Source: an uncultured Clostridia bacterium
GTDB taxonomy: Bacteria > Bacillota > Clostridia > Oscillospirales > Acutalibacteraceae
NCBI GenBank assembly: GCA_944382025.1
Contig: CALWMQ010000082.1
Coordinates: forward strand, 1-13,738
Direction of reading: 5' to 3'
DNA: 13,738 nucleotides
The stretch's first letter is position 1. Each line of letters begins with the position of its first letter. Made by a program: the position numbers and the translations under genes. Under the pieces are notes generated by a model, which saw only the letters and a program-made list of their open reading frames with translations, ran no database searches and was not told the origin of the DNA. This document shows, one piece after another, positions 12,272 through 13,738 of this stretch.

Positions 12272-13738
12272 AAATGCCTCCTTCTCAGGAACACGATCAG
12301 GCCGATTACCAGCATCAGCAGCGGAATCCCGCACATAAACACGCCTTTGCCCAGGATATTCACCACGGCATTGCTGTAGGAAAGGGACTCCGCGGACAGA
12401 TCCTTCCCGGAAATTGCTACCGCGTTCTCCCGGCCGGCCATGGTGTTGATGCTGTCGATGATAATCTGCTCATTCCCGTACTGACTGGCCTGATAATACA
12501 GGATGGATTCCAGGCTGCCCGAAACCACAACGCTGCATTCCTTTTGCTCGTTGTCCACATAAGTGCTGGTATGGGCCGCCGCCATGCCTACCACGGGATA
12601 GGAGTCGGCATCCACCAGCTTGTCGGACGTATTCCCTTCTTCATCCAAGGCCGACAGTGGCAGCAGCTTGGCGGTATCAGTAAAGCTGAGAATCGGAATA
12701 TTTTGAATGGACGTGGTTTCCGGATCGCTGTCGTTATGCAGGATCAGCTGCAGGCCATTGGAGAAAATCACCTTTTTCCCCGTGGAATTCTGGGTATAGT
12801 CGGTGCTTTCCGGGGTCACTATCGGCAGCAGGGTAAAGTTCGATGCCAGGGTAACCTTGTTCTGATCCGTCTCCTGGATCAGGTTGGAGGTAACCTCGAT
12901 ACCGTAGTCCTCCTTGAGGAAACCGTACAGGTTAGGGCAGGATCCCTCCGGGTTGCAATAAAACAGCAGGTTGCGTCCCAACTGATTGTTATTGGACAAC
13001 CAGCTCCTCAGCCGGTTAATCTCGTTTTCATCGAAATCAGTAGTGGGCCCGGCAATCACGATGATGGAACATTCCTCATTAATTTCCGCCGCTGTGGTAA
13101 AGTCCACCTCTTCCACATCATAGCCGTTGAGGGTCAGGATGGAGTTCAGGGCATACAGAGCGTTTTCGTCCTCCTTGTGTCCTGTCAGCAGGGTCACATG
13201 GACAGTCTCCCCATTCCCCACGGCATTGCAGCCTGACGCCAAGGTCTGCTCCACCAGAGAGGTATACGTATACCCGTAATACTGGTTCCCGTCATACTGG
13301 AACAGGTCATCCACCGTGACCTTTTTGCTGCGAGTGCCGGAAACAAACAGGATATCTCCGTAGGTCACCTCATACTCCTGGTAGTTTTGGGCCAGGGTGG
13401 GGTTTTTGGTCAGATCCACATAGTTTACCGATACTTTGCCCCCCGACTGGGTGACCATCTCCCGGGACATCTGATAGAACTGGCGCAGCACTGTGTTCTG
13501 CACCTCCATAGACATCGCAGGCTCCCGGAAAAAGTCTTCGCTCATGAACACCGTGATCTCTACATCGCTTTCCAGACTCTGGGCAACCTCAATCCCCATA
13601 TCCGTCAGGGAATACGTCTTATCGCTGGTCAGGTCAAGGGTCAGGGGGAACCGTTCGGCCAGCACATCCATGACAACGTTCAGAAGCATCACTGCCGCGA
13701 TGACGATCACCGTCAGGGCTGTCGCCATAGCGCCGAAC
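12268..13738 (-). CDS. GldG-like ABC transporter auxiliary protein (partial, start beyond the window)
   Basis: At least 486 residues of a GldG/ABC_transp_aux family protein, the accessory subunit of ABC-2 type exporters; named from Bacteroidetes gliding but common in Firmicutes for unknown substrates. An N-terminal membrane segment (ALTVIVIAAVMLLNVVMDVLA) is followed by the typical LTLDLTSDKTYSLTDMG motif, a large extracytoplasmic region with LLTGHKEDENALYALNSIL, and IIVIAGPTTDFDENEINRLRSWL, then a C-terminal membrane segment (GIPLLMLVIGLIVFL) ending in RRRHL. The first ATG inside the window, 13728, is probably internal: the codons before it (F, G, A) continue the frame to the edge, there is no room for a ribosome binding site, and relatives have a short basic N-terminus before this helix. 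It overlaps the DUF4340 gene by four bases. The ABC permease and ATPase genes are expected upstream, outside the window. Confidence 0.88.
   Translation of the reverse strand, partial: FGAMATALTVIVIAAVMLLNVVMDVLAERFPLTLDLTSDKTYSLTDMGIEVAQSLESDVEITVFMSEDFFREPAMSMEVQNTVLRQFYQMSREMVTQSGGKVSVNYVDLTKNPTLAQNYQEYEVTYGDILFVSGTRSKKVTVDDLFQYDGNQYYGYTYTSLVEQTLASGCNAVGNGETVHVTLLTGHKEDENALYALNSILTLNGYDVEEVDFTTAAEINEECSIIVIAGPTTDFDENEINRLRSWLSNNNQLGRNLLFYCNPEGSCPNLYGFLKEDYGIEVTSNLIQETDQNKVTLASNFTLLPIVTPESTDYTQNSTGKKVIFSNGLQLILHNDSDPETTSIQNIPILSFTDTAKLLPLSALDEEGNTSDKLVDADSYPVVGMAAAHTSTYVDNEQKECSVVVSGSLESILYYQASQYGNEQIIIDSINTMAGRENAVAISGKDLSAESLSYSNAVVNILGKGVFMCGIPLLMLVIGLIVFLRRRHL

Noticed and set aside
12274..13236. 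Plus-strand open frame of 320 residues opposite the GldG-like gene
   Set aside because: Antisense shadow of a clear gene; His/Gly/Gln-rich with no domain signature.

Overview
This 13.7 kb window looks like a chromosomal segment of a spore-forming member of the Clostridia, most likely a gut Oscillospirales/Oscillospiraceae-type bacterium. The evidence is a moderately GC-rich sequence with strong AGGAGG-type ribosome binding sites, a spoVAE sporulation gene, a YdbS/YdbT-like pair of PH-domain membrane proteins as in Firmicutes, a GldG + DUF4340 gene pair of the kind common in clostridial ABC-export operons, and a serpin lipoprotein. The taxon is an inference; no rRNA or other phylogenetic marker was tested.

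Layout, left to right. (1) 1-2006: a promoter-led gene for a CNNM/CorC-type transporter (hemolysin family), closed by a strong terminator and a second, bidirectional hairpin. (2) 2116-4622, minus strand: a dCMP deaminase, then a surface-anchored serpin lipoprotein, then a small unknown lipoprotein. (3) 4640-6442, plus strand: an extended -10 promoter drives a structured non-coding RNA, followed by cytidine deaminase and rsmA, the 16S rRNA dimethyladenosine transferase. (4) 6443-7760: a dispersed repeat (copy A), ogt (minus), a structured non-coding gap and spoVAE (minus). (5) 7994-10200, plus strand: the two PH-domain membrane proteins and their terminator. (6) 10222-10610: a second, inverted copy (B) of the repeat, a 156-nt rod-like foldable element and a 21-bp perfect terminator hairpin. 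(7) 10649-13738, minus strand: DUF4340 protein and GldG-like protein overlapping by ATGA; the GldG gene runs off the right edge, where the ABC permease and ATPase would be expected.

Functional themes: the two deaminases, divergent around the ncRNA, both feed deoxyuridine-nucleotide/pyrimidine salvage; the GldG/DUF4340 pair is the accessory half of an ABC export system; most other genes are housekeeping singletons. The less ordinary material is in the gaps. The strongest items are the RNA at 4693-4883, closed by a perfect P1 helix; the repeat family with one copy in each of two convergent (3'-3') gaps; and the rod-shaped element at 10351-10506. No CRISPR array, transposase, tRNA or rRNA was seen.
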